DNA from: Pseudomonadota bacterium | GTDB lineage: Bacteria > Pseudomonadota > Gammaproteobacteria > Steroidobacterales > Steroidobacteraceae | Assembly (NCBI GenBank): GCA_016713725.1 | Contig: JADJOO010000012.1 | Span: 62,001-126,000, forward strand | Reading direction: 5' to 3' | DNA: 64,000 nucleotides | Part shown: piece by piece, positions 62,814-64,000 of the stretch | Layout of the letters: each line of letters opens with the position of its first letter | How positions within the stretch are numbered: position 1 is the stretch's first letter | Notes under the pieces: generated by a model | The model's database searches: none | Told to the model about the DNA's origin: nothing | Seen by the model: the letters and a program-made list of their open reading frames with translations, nothing else | Translations under genes and position numbers: made by a program

Positions 62814-64000
62814 TCAGAGATCGAAGCGGTACGTGACTTCCAGGCCCACGGTGCGTGGTCGCAGCATGCTCTGGAAATACGTGCGTGAATCAATCGGCGC
62901 CAGGTCCGCGCGCTCGATCGGCCGGATGTAGCTGGGATCGCGGCGCACCGACGTGATCGCGTACTTGTCGAACAGGTTGTCGACATACAAGCGCGCCACC
63001 CACGGGCCCACTCCCATCCCGATCGAGGCACCGTGGATCGCGTACCCGGGCAGGGCTTCGCCGTTGTTGCGCAACCCCACTTTCGTATACACGTCGCTGA
63101 CCGCGGTAAACGAGTAATTCGCGCTCAGGTTCCAGCCGTTGTCGAGTGGTCGCGTGTAGTCCAGCAACAGCGTGCCCTGCTGTTCTGGCGAACCCGAGAG
63201 GCGGTCCCCGTCGAACGCGTCCTCGCCGTCGACGAGTCCCGGAGCATCGCTGGTGAGTTGTGCATCGTTGAAAGCGATGCTCGCCATGAGTTGCAGGGAA
63301 TCCGTGATGGCCCAGCGCGCCGACAATTCGATTCCCCGGGTCTCGGCAGTGCCGCCATTGACAGTGATCGGAACCTCACCGACGTCGCTGGTTCCGGCCA
63401 CCTGGATGTCGTTCCAGTCGATCTGATACACGGCGGCATTCACGATCAGCCGGCCGTCGAGCCAGAGGCTGCGCAATCCGACCTCGTAGTTGGTCGTCGT
63501 GTCCGGGCTGATCAGGACCTCGTCCTCCTTGAGACAGAATGACTGCTCGTCCGGGATCGGGTCCTGGCACGGCGGGCCGGAGTTGAGGCCGCCCTGGCGG
63601 TATCCCTCACTGATCGTCAAGTACCCCATCACGTCCGGCGTGAACTTGAACGACGTGTTGAACTTGAAGATGGTGTCGTTGTCGCCGGTCTGGTTGCTGT
63701 CGTTCAGCACGGTATCGAAGAACGGGAACGAGGGTTCGAGTACGAACTGGTCGTCGTAGTCGAACCAGCGCGCGCCCACCGTCACCTGCCAGCGCTCTGT
63801 GAACTGGTATCCCAGCTCGCCGAACAGCGCCATTTCCTCGAACTTACGGTTGGAAACGGCGAGGTATTCCAGGTCGGGAAATCCGTCAGGCAGTCCATAC
63901 CATTCCGGAATGCCGGGCGTGTACTCCGAGGCCACTCCGTCGCCTTCGAAACGGTTGTAAAAAGCGCCCACGATCCAGTTCCACTTCCCCGTGCCCTGGG
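62814..64000 (-). CDS. TonB-dependent receptor, N-terminus beyond window
   Basis: The frame enters from the right edge and ends at 62814; about 395 residues of the C-terminal beta-barrel are visible. Barrel features: GELGYQFTERWQVTVGARWF, MGYLTISEGYRQGGLNSGPP, TTNYEVGLRSLWLDGRLIVN, VYQIDWNDIQV, ETRGIELSARWAITDSLQLM, and the terminal strand GLEVTYRFDL. The NYEVGLRS and SEGYRQGG segments are typical of the Pesticin-type TonB receptor group. Plug and TonB box are outside the window. The ligand is unknown. It is followed by the TPR-sulfotransferase, a recurring pair. Confidence 0.92.
   Translation of the reverse strand, partial: QGTGKWNWIVGAFYNRFEGDGVASEYTPGIPEWYGLPDGFPDLEYLAVSNRKFEEMALFGELGYQFTERWQVTVGARWFDYDDQFVLEPSFPFFDTVLNDSNQTGDNDTIFKFNTSFKFTPDVMGYLTISEGYRQGGLNSGPPCQDPIPDEQSFCLKEDEVLISPDTTTNYEVGLRSLWLDGRLIVNAAVYQIDWNDIQVAGTSDVGEVPITVNGGTAETRGIELSARWAITDSLQLMASIAFNDAQLTSDAPGLVDGEDAFDGDRLSGSPEQQGTLLLDYTRPLDNGWNLSANYSFTAVSDVYTKVGLRNNGEALPGYAIHGASIGMGVGPWVARLYVDNLFDKYAITSVRRDPSYIRPIERADLAPIDSRTYFQSMLRPRTVGLEVTYRFDL

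Overview
This is a high-GC, densely coded bacterial chromosome segment. The gene families point to a Gammaproteobacterium, perhaps Steroidobacter/Nevskia-like. They include a PA2778/PA2779 pair, a VC_2705-type symporter with DUF485, MaeA, FadBA, an UrcA protein, and a TPR-sulfotransferase beside a TonB receptor. That assignment is inference; there is no rRNA or other strong marker. I saw no tRNA, rRNA, CRISPR array, prophage or insertion sequence.

Layout. 1-3.4 kb: a divergent LysR / azoR-doxX-pirin electrophile-stress locus and a membrane-anchored GST-like protein. 3.4-8.8 kb (minus strand): a lipid and proteolysis block with a small acyltransferase, a homologue of cyanobacterial long-chain acyl-ACP reductase, a lipocalin lipoprotein, a rhomboid, and PA2779/PA2778. 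8.9-11.4 kb: Fur-box bfd-bfr iron storage and malic enzyme. 11.4-16.7 kb: two amidohydrolase paralogues flanking a DUF938 methyltransferase, then gamma-glutamyltransferase. 16.7-20.9 kb: AGCS symporter, metallophosphoesterase lipoprotein, VOC protein, LOG family protein, deoxyinosine glycosylase. 20.8-26.4 kb: a beta-oxidation operon (fadB, fadA, acyl-CoA dehydrogenase). 26.9-33.5 kb: Slt-type transglycosylase, a candidate structured RNA with its own promoter and terminator, UrcA, ADC-like, YhhN and patatin-like proteins. 33.5-40.2 kb: DOMON-like, NamZ, GlpD, OPT transporter, GlpK. 40.2-48.9 kb: a sterol desaturase/beta-lactamase-fold fusion, a P-type ATPase and small envelope proteins. 48.9-54.1 kb: an operon of DUF485, sodium/solute symporter, cNMP/CBS/DUF294 protein and 3'-5' exonuclease, with a G-tract inverted repeat inside. 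54.2-57.5 kb: enoyl-reductase-like protein, MAPEG, S10 peptidase. 57.5-58.6 kb: poorly coding DNA with one zinc-finger protein. 58.6-64 kb: nadA-nadB, TPR-sulfotransferase and a TonB receptor cut by the window edge.

Sequence quality governs interpretation. About a dozen genes carry one or more single-base frameshifts, often at short homopolymers, while neighbouring housekeeping genes look otherwise normal. One amidohydrolase gene has about 1.1 kb replaced by sequence with no T and only seven A on the plus strand, yet its two ends stay in register. I read most of this as consensus error, not gene decay. Disrupted genes are typed 'pseudogene' only to flag the broken frame.

I found no clear new defence or mobile system. 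The items most worth a second look are the acyl-ACP-reductase homologue with its adjacent acyltransferase, the desaturase/serine-hydrolase fusion, the putative RNA at 29.6-29.7 kb, the inverted G-tract repeats at 51.6-51.8 kb, and the G/C-only tract.
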